A DNA stretch of 64,000 nucleotides, from NCBI GenBank assembly GCA_039707655.1, contig CM077676.1:83663895-83727894 (forward strand). Reading direction: 5' to 3'. A program made the translations under genes and the position numbers. Source of the DNA: Elymus sibiricus. Taxonomy: Eukaryota; Streptophyta; Magnoliopsida; Poales; Poaceae. The number at the start of each line of letters is the position of its first letter. Within the stretch, counting starts at the first letter, position 1. Under the pieces are notes generated by a model, which ran no database searches, was not told where the DNA came from, and saw only the letters and a list, made by a program, of their open reading frames with translations. Positions 33,081 through 42,605 of this stretch are shown piece by piece.

Positions 33081-35587
33081 GTAAATGATAAAAACAGAAT
33101 TTTTGATGTGGAATGCTGCCTATCATATTCATCACATATTCTTTTCTTTTATAGCATGGACATTGGACTTGAATGATTCAAATCAATAGTCTATAATTTG
33201 ACATGAAGATATAAATACTCAAGCATGCTAACAAGCAACCATGTCTTTCAAAATATCAACGCTAAAGAAAGTTATCCCTAGCCCATTATGCTCAATCATT
33301 GATCCATTCATGAAACACACTCAAATATTAGCTACATCCAATGCACAAGTATGACAATAGTGCTCTCTAGTTGGTGCTTTTGTAAGAGAAGATGGAAACT
33401 CAAATAAAATAAAAATTGCATAAAAGTAAATAGATAGGCCCTTCGCAGAGGGAAGCAGCGATTTGTCAAATGTGCCAGAGCTCAAGGCTGAAATTAAAGA
33501 GGTAAAAATATTTTGAGAGGCATGCTTTTCCTGTCAATGAAAATGACCAAGAATTCCCAATATTTTCCATGCTAGACACATCATAGGCGGTTCCCAAACA
33601 GAAAGTAAAGTTCATTTCCTTTCCACCATTCTTTCACAATCCATGGCTTGCTGTATCCACGGGTGCCCTCCAAACCAACACTTTCCAAGGAATTTTGTTG
33701 TTATTAATTTTGATTTCATTGTGGGACTGAGCATCCCTATTACCAACCATCCTCTCGTGCAATGACAAGTGAATAAACACTCATCGTGAGAATAACACAC
33801 CTAGCATGGAAAATAATGGCCACCCCTTGCCGCTTCATGAGCGGTACGGGCACACAAAACGGAAAAATTATTTTGAAAATTAGAGTTGGCACACGCAAAT
33901 TTACTTAGAACGGCATTGAAATACCGCATATAGGTAGGTATAGTGGACTCATTTGGCACAACTTGGGTTTAAGGATTTTGGATGCACAAGCAGTATTTCC
34001 GCTTAGTACAAATGAAGGATAGCAAATAGATTGAGAAGCAACCAACCAAAAAACGAAAACGGTCATAAACATGCATTGAACATAACTAACACCGAATAAT
34101 GCACCATAAGTAGGATATAATTTCGTTGCATAACTATTGACTTAATGTGCATGCATAGGGAATCACAAACCTTAACACAAATATTTTTACTAAGTCACAA
34201 TTACTCACTAACATGACTCACATATTATCATTTCCATATCGCAAAACTATTGCAAGGAATCACACTTATCATATCCAATGATCTATATGAAGTTTTAATT
34301 ATATCCCTCTTGAATATTCATCACTTTGGGACCAAATTCATATCTTGTGAAAATTACCATTACTATCATCAACTCTCAAAAAGATTTAAGTGAAGCATGA
34401 GAGTGCAAATATTTCTTCAAAATTTCAATCTTATCAATTCTCAAAATAATATAAGTGAAGCATGAGAATTCATTTCTTCAAAAATTTCAATCAACTCTCA
34501 AAATAATATAAGTGAAGCATGAGAGTTCATTTCTTCAAAATATAGCCTCCACCGTGCTCAAAAAGATTTAAGTAAAGCACTAAAGCAACTGCCTAGCTCA
34601 AAAAATTTAAGTGAAGCACATAGAGTATTCTATCAAATGATGATGAACGTGTGGCTCTCTCAAAATAGGTGTGTTCAGCAAAGATGATTGTGACAAACTA
34701 AAAAGCAAACAAAGCAAAGACTCATATAATACAAGACGCTCCAAGAAAAACACATATCATGTGACGAATAAAAATATAGCTCCAAGTAAAATTACAGATG
34801 GTTGGTAGAAGAAAGAGGGATGCCTTCCGGGGCATCCCCAAGCTTAGACGCTTGAGTCTTCCTTGAATATTACCTTGGGGTGCCTCGGGCATCCCCAAGC
34901 TTAGGCTCTTAGTACTTCTTATTCCTTCATCCATCGTGATCTCACCCAAAAATTGAAAACTTCAATCACACAAAACTCAACAAAACCTTTGTGAAATCCA
35001 TTAGCATAACAAAATTAATAACTACTTAAAGTACTATTGCAAACCCATTCATATTTTATTTTTGCATTATACCTACTGTACTCTAACTTCACCATGGCTT
35101 ATTACCCCCCGATAGAATCCATAGATTCATCAAAACAAGCAAGTAGTGCATCAAAAAGAGAATCTGTCAAAAACAGAACAGTCTGTAGCAATCTATTTAA
35201 AAACCATACTTCTGTAAGTCTAAAAATTGTTAAAAATTAGGACAACGTGGGAAATTCATATACCAATACTGTGTAAAAATTTCAGATTTTTCTGACTCCC
35301 TAGTACAGAAAAACAATTCGGGCACTGGACGCAAAACTTTCTGTTTTCCAAACAGCATCAATTATACTATCTTCCAAATCATCCTAAAGGCTTTACTTGG
35401 CACAAACACTAATTAAAAACACAAAAACACAATCATACCAGTAGCATAATTGTGAAAACAAACAATAACAGAAAAAAATTTATTTTATTCATTGGGTTGC
35501 CTCCCAACAAGCGCTATTGTTTTATGCCCCTAGCTAGGCATAATGCATAGTTTCAAGTATTGTCATCTTTGGTTTCCAACTCCTCAA
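33081..35587 (-). other. Non-coding interior of element D
   Basis: No coding frame with domains is seen. Notable content: CCCTTCGCAGAGGG (33439-33452), shared with B and H; a run of degenerate repeats around TTTAAGTGAAGCATGAGAG (34374-34640); and two additional copies of the polypurine-tract sequence (34832-34846 and 34889-34903). Confidence 0.7.
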
Positions 35588-36469
35588 TCACACATCCATT
35601 TTTCTAATAGATTTAACATAGGTGTTTCTGACCATAACACTTCTAGGCACAAAATCAAGAATTTCACTTTTGTGAATAGGTTCCTTAATTATACCAATGA
35701 AATCGGGGTGCACGCTAATCATTTTAAGATCCTCATTTCCCTTACTAGAAGTAGCACCATTGGTTTTAGGGACATACATAAACTTGCAATTCTTGCTAGG
35801 AGTAATTTTTTCAATATTTTTGGCGGAATAAAAAGTGGAACCTAATTTATTAATAATTTCCTCCAACTTATCGATCCTAGCGGGACTTTGTTCCACCCTT
35901 TCATTAATTATTGGTTCTTTCTCTTTTAGCATCTTAAGAGTAATACCTACTTTTGATCCAAATTGAGTGACATGGTTATGAATCTTTTTATCGAAATTTT
36001 CAATATGCTCAATGGTAGGTATTTTGTTTTCAATAGCATCTAACCTTTGCATAACATGTTCCAAGGTCAAAGTTGTTTCATTAATAGTAATAGGTGGTGA
36101 TCCCACTAAATTTCCCATAGCATTAAAAGCATCCATAGAGGGACACATCAAGAAATTCCCTCCAGTAATAGTATCAAGCACAAATCGATACCAAGTAGTA
36201 ATGCCCACATAAAAATTGCGAAGAAGGATGGTAGAGGACTGCTTACGAGTTGAACTATTATGCGCATCACAAATCCTATACCAAGCATCTTTTAAATTCT
36301 CTCCTCCCCTTTGTTTAAAATTAAGTACTTCATTTTCAGGGGTAATAGTGACGAGCGAAGAACTAGCCATAATGATAAAGCAAGTAAAAAAGCAAACAAG
36401 AAAAAGGCAAACGGAAAATATTTTTGTATTTTTGTAAAAACGTTTTAGAAGTGGTGGAGATGAAAACAA
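35588..36469 (-). CDS. Gag-like protein of element D (up to 293 aa)
   Basis: This open frame encodes RGGENLKDAWYRICDAHN and LLRNFYVGITTWYRFVLD, similar in arrangement to the gag of H (DGESIAKSWGRLKYKM, ILQNFYARLSHDDQTMLD). The likely start is MASSSLVTITPENEV at about residue 34, because the upstream residues are a hydrophobic, poorly coding extension. The C-terminal half has charged helices (LEHVMQRLDAIENKIP) and no zinc knuckle. Gag would form the particle that packages element RNA. It is the only coding region of D. Confidence 0.7.
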   Translation of the reverse strand: MFSSPPLLKRFYKNTKIFSVCLFLVCFFTCFIIMASSSLVTITPENEVLNFKQRGGENLKDAWYRICDAHNSSTRKQSSTILLRNFYVGITTWYRFVLDTITGGNFLMCPSMDAFNAMGNLVGSPPITINETTLTLEHVMQRLDAIENKIPTIEHIENFDKKIHNHVTQFGSKVGITLKMLKEKEPIINERVEQSPARIDKLEEIINKLGSTFYSAKNIEKITPSKNCKFMYVPKTNGATSSKGNEDLKMISVHPDFIGIIKEPIHKSEILDFVPRSVMVRNTYVKSIRKMDV

Positions 36470-36545
36470 GAGGCAAATGGCAAATAAAATAAATGCAAGG
36501 AGATGAGAGTTTATGCAAAGGTACTTGCTAGATGTTGATGATGTC

Positions 36546-36563
36546 TCCCCGGCAACGGCGCCA
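36546..36563 (-). promoter_or_regulatory. Primer-binding site of element D
   Basis: The minus strand reads TGGCGCCGTTGCCGGGGA, 11 nt downstream of the 5' LTR. It is of the type complementary to tRNA-Asp used by Athila-like elements. Confidence 0.8.
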
Positions 36564-36574
36564 GAAATCCTTCC

Positions 36575-38131
36575 TGCTACTTGTAGCTTGCGTTGGTATT
36601 ATCCCCGAAGAGGAAGGGATGATGCAGCACAGTAGAGATAAGTATTTCCCTCATTTATGAAACCAAGGTTATTGAACCAGTAGGAGAATCAAGTAACACC
36701 TCGTTAGAAGTACCTGCGCACAAACAACAAATCCTTGCACCCAACGCAAACGAGGGGTTGTCAATCCCTCGGCGGTCAATTGCAAGATTAAATTGTATAT
36801 GATAGATAGATAGATTGAAAGAAAAATACAAAATAAAATAAATAAAAGAAAATGGCAGCAATATTTTTAGGGTTTTAGTAATATGATTTAGATAGACCCG
36901 GGGCCATAGTTTTCACTAGAGGCTTCTCTCGAGAAAATAGCATACGGTGGGTAGACAAATTACTGTTGGGAATTGATAGAAAAGCAAATAATCATGACGA
37001 TATCCTAGGCAATGATCATGTATATAGGCATCACGTCCGAGACAAGTAGACCGACTCCTACCTGCATCTACTACTATTACTCCACACATCGACTGCTATC
37101 CAGCATGCATCTAGTGTATTAAGTCCATAAAGAACGCAGTAACGCCTTAAGAACGATGACATGATGTAGACAAGATAAACTCACGTATGAATAAACCCCA
37201 TCTTTTTACCCTTAATAGCAATGATACATATGTGTCATGTCCCTTTCTGTCACTGGGATTGAGCACCGCAAGACCGAACCCATTACAAAGCACCTCTTCC
37301 CATGGCAAGATAAATCAATCTAGTTGGCCAAACCAAATCAATAGATCGGAGAAGAAATACGAGGCTATAATAATCATGCATAAAAGAGATCAGAGAAGAC
37401 TCAAATAATATTCATGGATAATCTGATCATAAACTCACAATTCATCGGATCCCAACAAACACACCGTAAAAAGTTATTACATCGGATAGAACTCCAAGAA
37501 CATCGAGGAGAACATTGTATTGAAGATCAAAAAGAGAGAAGAAGCCATCTAGGTACTAACTATGGACCCGAAGGTCTGTGGTAAACTACTCACGCATCAT
37601 CGGAAGGGCAGCAAGGTTGATGTAGAGCCCCTCCGTGATCGATTCCCCCTCCGGCGGAGTACCGGAGAAGGCCTCCAGATGGGATCTCTCAAGAACAGAA
37701 ACTTGCGGCGGCGGAAAAAGTATTTCGTGGACTCCCCTGAGGGTTTCTGATTTTTCCTGAATTTATAGTGGTGGAATTAGGTCAAATGGAGCTGAGGTCG
37801 GCCCTCGAGGCACCAGGGCGCCCCTGCCCCCCCAGGCACGCCCTGGTGGCTCGTGGCCACCTCCTCTGGCGTTTGGTCTTCTCCCGAAGCTTCTAGTGTT
37901 TATCTTGTCCAGAAAAAAATCTCCAAAAAGTTTCGTGGCATTTGGACTTCGTTTGGTATTGATTTTCTGTAAAACAAAAACAGGGCAGAAAACAGCAACT
38001 GGCACTGGGCACTAAGTTAATAGGTTAGTCTCCAAAAATGATATATAATTGCTGTAAATGCATATAAAAACTTCCAAGATTGATAACAGCATGGAACAGT
38101 CAAAAATTATAGATACGTTGGAGACGTATGA
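36575..38131 (-). repeat. 5' LTR of element D
   Basis: It matches 31477-33043. Its outer terminus reads GACGTATGA instead of GACGTATCA, so the canonical TG start in the element's sense is TC. Confidence 0.9.
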
Positions 38132-39649
38132 GGCCCATCTTAGCCCATCTTCGCGTGATTCCAACGCCAAAAAATCCTATAAATAGAGAAACCCTCAGAA
38201 ATAACCCTAGAACTTGGACTCCGCCGCCACAAGCCTCTGTACCTTCGAAATACCATCTGGAGCCCTGTTCCGGCACCCTACTAGAGGGGGGAATCATCAT
38301 CGGAGGCCATCTTCATCATCCCGGCGGTCTCCATGACGAGGAGGGAGTAGTTCACTCTCGGGGCTGAGGGTATGTACTAGTAGCTATATGTTTGATCTCT
38401 CTCTCTCTCTCATGTTCTTGATTTGGCACGATCTTGATGTACCGTGAGCTTTGTTAATATAGTTGGATCATATGGTGTTTCTTCCCTCTCTATCTCGTTG
38501 TGATGAATTGAGTTTTTACCTTTGAGGTTTAACTATTATCGGATTGAATACTTTTATGGATTTGAGAACACTTGATGTATGTCTTGCATATGAATACCCG
38601 TGGTGACAATGGGGTATTATATTGATTCATTTAATGTATGTTTTGTCACTCAACTCACGGATTCCCGAGGTGACATTGGGGTAATCTATGCATAGGGGTT
38701 GATGCACGTTTTCATCTTACTTTCTCCGGTAGAAATCTTGGGGCACTCTTTGAAGTTGTTTGATGCATATCGTATAATCAACTCATGGATACTTGTGGTG
38801 ACATTGGAGTATCTAGGTGACATTAGAGTTGGTTGATGCGTATCATATGGTGTTATTTTAGTACGAACTCTAGGGCTATTTGTGACACTTATAGGGATGG
38901 CTCAATAGATTGATCGGAAAGGATAACTTTGAGGTGGTTTTGTACCCTACAACAATTTCTATCTTATGTTCTCCGCTAATAGGAACTTTGGAGTGATTCT
39001 TTATCGCACGTTGAGGGATTGTTATATGATCCAATTATGTTAGCACTGTTGAGAGATTGCACTAGTGAAAGTATGAACCCTAGGCCTTGTTTTTAAGCAT
39101 TGCAATACCGTTTGTGCTCACTTTTGTTACTTGCTACCTTGCTGTTTTTTTATTTTCAGATTACAAAAACCTATATCTACTATCCATACTACACTTGTAT
39201 CACCATCTCTTCGCCGAACTAGTGCACCTATACAATTTACCATTGTATTGGGTGTGTTGGGGACACAAGAGATTTCTTGTATTTGATTGCAGGGTTGTTT
39301 GAGAGAGACCATCTTCATCCTACGCCTCCCACGGATTGATAAACCTTAGGTCATCCACTTGAGGGAAATTTGCTACTGTCCTACAAAACTCTGCACTTGG
39401 AGGCCCAACAACGTCTACAAGAATAAGTTGTGTAGTAGACATCAACGGGTCCCGTACGTACTCCTGGCAACTCAAAAGTTTGAAATCATCAATAATTACT
39501 GGTTAGTTATATATATATGCATGTGTTTGCAATGCTCATGGATGTTTTTGTAATCTTACCTTGTTGGTGCTCGCTTCGCCTTTGTCTAGTTCGGCATACG
39601 TCGCGAGGTTGCTCGAGGATTCGTAGTGGTTGTACAAGCTACCCATGGC

Positions 39650-40917
39650 TGCAACTACAAAATAATAAAAAGTCAAGCTACTTTGGTTTTCTTTGTTGGT
39701 GTGAGTTAACAATTAAAGCATTACAGTGATAGTGGTAGTAGGAGGGGGTGCATGTCATTTGAGCAAGATTGAGCAAGTTTGGGTGTATGTCATATTTGCA
39801 TAACTTGCCTTTTTATCATTTTTGTAAGTTTGGGTGCAAATCAGCAATATTATCATGGCATGACATATTTTTAACAGGAAATGACATATTATCATGGCAA
39901 ATCAGCAATGTTATCATGGCACGACATGTTATCATGGCATGACATATTCAACTTATTGTTAACAGGAAAACTGTTATACTAACATGACATATTTAGAGCA
40001 AGACTAAGAGATGCTACAGGAGCTATCATGGCAATATCTTGGCACAACAAGGTAGTACAAAACATGTAGATCAAAACATATAACATGGGCATATCCATAG
40101 GAGCTACAGATCAGTGGGAACCATCAAGACAAGATGCAGAGTTTTTATAACAGGCAGTTTAGACAGTGAAAACTAGCAAGTGCAAATCAGCAATATTATC
40201 ATGGCATGTTTTCAAGCTTGTGTCAGTGCTTTAACATGGTTTTCATGGCATGGGAAAAATACTAGCAGACAGATGACATGTTAATGCTCCAAAGTCATGT
40301 TCAAAGTTTATTCATATGACACTTGCATTAATTCATACAAAAATAACAAAAAGGCAAGTTATGCAAATATGACATGCACCCAAACTTGCTCAAATGACAA
40401 AATATGGCCACTGACTAAATTGACTAAATTGCCTCTACATTGGCACTGACTAAATTGACTAAATTGCCTTTACATTGGCACTGACTAAATTGACTAAACT
40501 ACATTGCCAAATCTGATGAACCCTAGTGATGCAATCAAATTGGTGGATGAACTCACCGTACTCAATGCAGCCAATTGGATGAAGATGGAGGCGATGAACC
40601 CTAGCAGATCGTCGCCGCCGCCGTTGCTGAAACCCTAGCTCAAAACAAAATTAACTCCAATCAAATTGGAGGGCAACGAGCGGTAAGAGAGGGAGAGAGA
40701 GGGGGAGAGAGAGGGAGATTACCTAACCGGCCGGAATCGGAGCGGCGACGAGCAGCGAGAGAGGGAGAGAAAGGGGAACGAGAACGCACGCGGGGCAGAG
40801 AGAGATAGGGAGTGGGGCGAGGTGTCCGTTGACCCGTTGGTATTGACCCCGGCCCACTGCCTCCTAATAATATTTGGGCTTGGCCCAATATGAAATGATC
40901 ACCAGCAAAAAAAGAAA
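39650..40917. other. Upstream region of the CACTA-2 gene, no further gene recognised
   Basis: It contains scattered repeats of ATCATGGCATGACATATT (39850-39990), three tandem copies of CACTGACTAAATTGACTAAA (40398-40500), and a GC- and GAGA-rich stretch (40590-40830) that could be the leader and promoter of the leftward gene. Confidence 0.5.
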
Positions 40918-41690
40918 ATGAAGTCTCAAACTACATATTTTAAAAAATGTCAGTATTTCCATTTAAAATAATATAACTTTAATAAAAGTAAACTACAATA
41001 TACTATAAAAATGATCACCACCTAAAAATAAATAAAAAGGAAACAATTTTGATGTGTCAAACTACATATTTGAAGTCTCAAACTAAAAAGAAAAAAAAAG
41101 TAAAAATGAAGTCTCAAACTACATATTTTAAAAAATGTCATTATTTCCATTTAAAATAATATAACTTTAATAAAAGTAAACTACAATATACTATAAAAAT
41201 GATCACCACCTAAAAAAATAAAAAGGAAACAATTTTGAAGTGTCAAACTACATATTTGAAGTCTCAAACTAAAAAAAAAAAAAACTAAAAATGAAGTCTC
41301 AAACTACATATTTTTAAAAATGCTAGTATTTCCATTTAAAATAATATAACTTTAATAAAAGTAAACTACAATAAACTATAAAAATGATAACCACCTAAAA
41401 AAATAAAAAGGAAACAATTTTGAAGTGTCAAACCACATATTTGAAGTCTCAAACTAAAAAAAAGTAAAAATGAAGTCTCAAACTACATATTTTAAAAAAT
41501 GTCAGTATTTCCATTTAAAATAATATAACTTTAATAAAAGTAAACTACAATATACTATAAAAATGATCACCACCTAAAAAAATTAAAAGGAAACAATTTT
41601 GAATTGTCAAACTACATATTTGAAGTCTCAAACTAAAAAGAAAAAAAAAGTCTCAAACTACATATTTGAAGTGTCAAACTACATATTTGA
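40918..41690. repeat. Tandem repeat, about 180-187 bp period, four copies
   Basis: Units begin AATGAAGTCTCAAACTACAT near 40918, 41105, 41289 and 41469, each followed by TATTTCCATTTAAAATAATA and ATGATCACCACC (ATGATAACC in the third). A fifth copy is cut short near 41640. It is AT-rich and lies inside CACTA-2 near its right end. Confidence 0.92.
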
Positions 41691-41970
41691 ACAAAATAGT
41701 GCTGTCGTGGAAACTAATGACACGCCACAACTAAACATAATAGTGCTGGCGTTCCATGTTATACTACGCCAGCTCTATATTACGGCTGGTACAAATTGTT
41801 GATCCCATATACTTGTGACGCTCACCTGATTTCCAATGCCACCATTATGCCCCTACTAATGTCGTACCAAATAAGCCAACGCCACCACTATTTGGAAAAA
41901 GTAGTGGTGGCATTGATTGAAAATGGCGCGCCACCAACGAAAGTTGTGGCTAGCACTTTTTCCACTAGTG

Positions 41971-42605
41971 TGCCTCAAAGTTTCAACAGGCAAATTATGT
42001 TTAAGAATAGGTGCTTGTTTAAAGAATATTTCATCTATATCATTTCTTTGATTCATATGCATATCATTTTCTTGGTCTAACAAATATTGTTCTAAAGGAT
42101 CCGTAGGAGGCACAACAATAGAAGCAAGACCAATAATTTCATCTTTATTAGGTAATTCTTTATCATGAGGTTGTCTACTAAACTTAGAGAAACTGAAATC
42201 ATGAGATACATCACCAAAATTAACAATGACTATTTCTTTATTGCAATCAATCTTAGCATTAACTGTATTCAAGAAAGGTCCACCAAATATAATGGGACAA
42301 AAATCATCTTGTGGTGATCCAAGAACAAGAAAATCAGTAGGGTATTTGCTCTTACCACACACGACTTCAACATCTCTAACAATCCCTAGTGGTGTAATAG
42401 TATCTCTGTTTGCAAGCTTAATAGTAACATCAATATCGTCAATCTCAATAGGTGCAATATCATTCATGACTTCTTGATAAAGAGTAAATGGAATAGCACT
42501 AACGCTAGTACCAATATCACAAAAACCTTGGTAGCAATGATCTCCAATTTTAACAGAAATAACAGGCATGCCAATTACAGGTTTGTTTTTATCTTTAGGA
42601 TCTGG
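41971..42605 (-). pseudogene. Protease region of element B
   Basis: The frame between CACTA-2 and element G encodes a retroviral-type aspartic protease with FCDIGTSVSAIPFTLYQ (active-site DIGTS in place of the usual DTG/DSG), then IKLANRDTITPLGIV and FLVLGSPQDDFCPIIFGGPF. It continues to LASIVVPPTDPLEQY before the RT domain. It is 60-80% like the same region of H by eye. It is cut at both ends by insertions, so it is not functional. Confidence 0.85.

Larger units (their letters stand above)
31477..38131 (-). mobile_element. Element D: Gypsy retrotransposon with gag only
   Basis: It is flanked by GGCCC (31472-31476 and 38132-38136). The LTRs are 31477-33043 (3' LTR) and 36575-38131 (5' LTR), similar throughout with scattered differences. 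The polypurine tract, the tRNA-Asp-type primer site and a gag ORF are present, but protease, RT, RNase H and integrase are absent. It is therefore non-autonomous. The gag is related to that of Athila-type element H, which suggests it was mobilised by such an element (inference). Confidence 0.93.
31172..39444 (+). mobile_element. Solo LTR E, split by element D
   Basis: The left piece is 31172-31476 (starts TGATACGTCTCCAACGTA). The right piece is 38137-39444 (ends GTAGTAGACATCA). It is flanked by ACGGG on both sides (31167-31171 and 39445-39449). The net length is about 1.6 kb. No internal region or second LTR is present, so it is a solo LTR left by recombination. A (CT)n run lies at about 38395-38411. 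Its opening resembles that of the LTRs of D, but its remaining sequence and its end differ. Confidence 0.9.
30823..39646 (-). pseudogene. Coiled-coil gene of CACTA-2, exon 2 split by LTR insertions
   Basis: Exon 1 (39560-39646) encodes MGSLYNHYESSSNLATYAEL and nine more residues up to a GT donor. Exon 2 starts after an AG acceptor at 39463 (EYVRD), is interrupted at 39445 by solo LTR E, and continues from 31166 to a stop at 30823. Discounting the inserts and one copy of the ACGGG duplication, the frame is continuous for about 149 residues. After a Pro-rich linker, most of the protein is a charged heptad-like coiled coil (NRELVASHESTVKALKEL, RDIQLLKANWIQLKTEKAHF). I do not recognise a family. 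It may be a DNA-end-binding accessory protein, by analogy with TNPA, but that is an inference. Confidence 0.7.
30403..41970 (-). mobile_element. CACTA-2: non-autonomous CACTA transposon, split by LTR elements
   Basis: The ends are CACTAGTGCAGAAAAGCCTA (30403) and, reverse-complemented from the right, CACTAGTGGAAAAAGTGCTA (41970). They are flanked by TCC and TGC, a 3-bp duplication with one mismatch. Outside the element the pol reading of B resumes. The subterminal motif is AACGCCACC / GGTGGCGTT rather than the motif of CACTA-1. Without the E and D insertions it is about 3.3 kb. It has no transposase and one coiled-coil gene, so it would need transposase from elsewhere. Confidence 0.88.
9796..42605 (-). 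mobile_element. Element B: Athila-type Ty3/Gypsy retrotransposon, left part, heavily interrupted
   Basis: Reading right to left, the visible parts are protease (41971-42605), RT-RNase H (29070-30402), integrase (27448 to about 28600), a third ORF (26699-27104), a non-coding 3' region (25565-26698 and 11122-11545) and the 3' LTR. CACTA-1 and CACTA-2 cut it, and element G interrupts it at 42605; gag and the 5' LTR must lie beyond the window. The RT wording ([27 protein letters not shown]) and the closely similar, complete element H with a tRNA-Asp-type primer site place it in the Athila group of non-chromovirus Gypsy elements (inference from known lineages). Confidence 0.8.

Noticed and set aside
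39059..39071. CACTAGTGAAAG resembling a CACTA terminus
   Set aside because: It lies inside solo LTR E with no flanking duplication, no subterminal repeats and no partner end.
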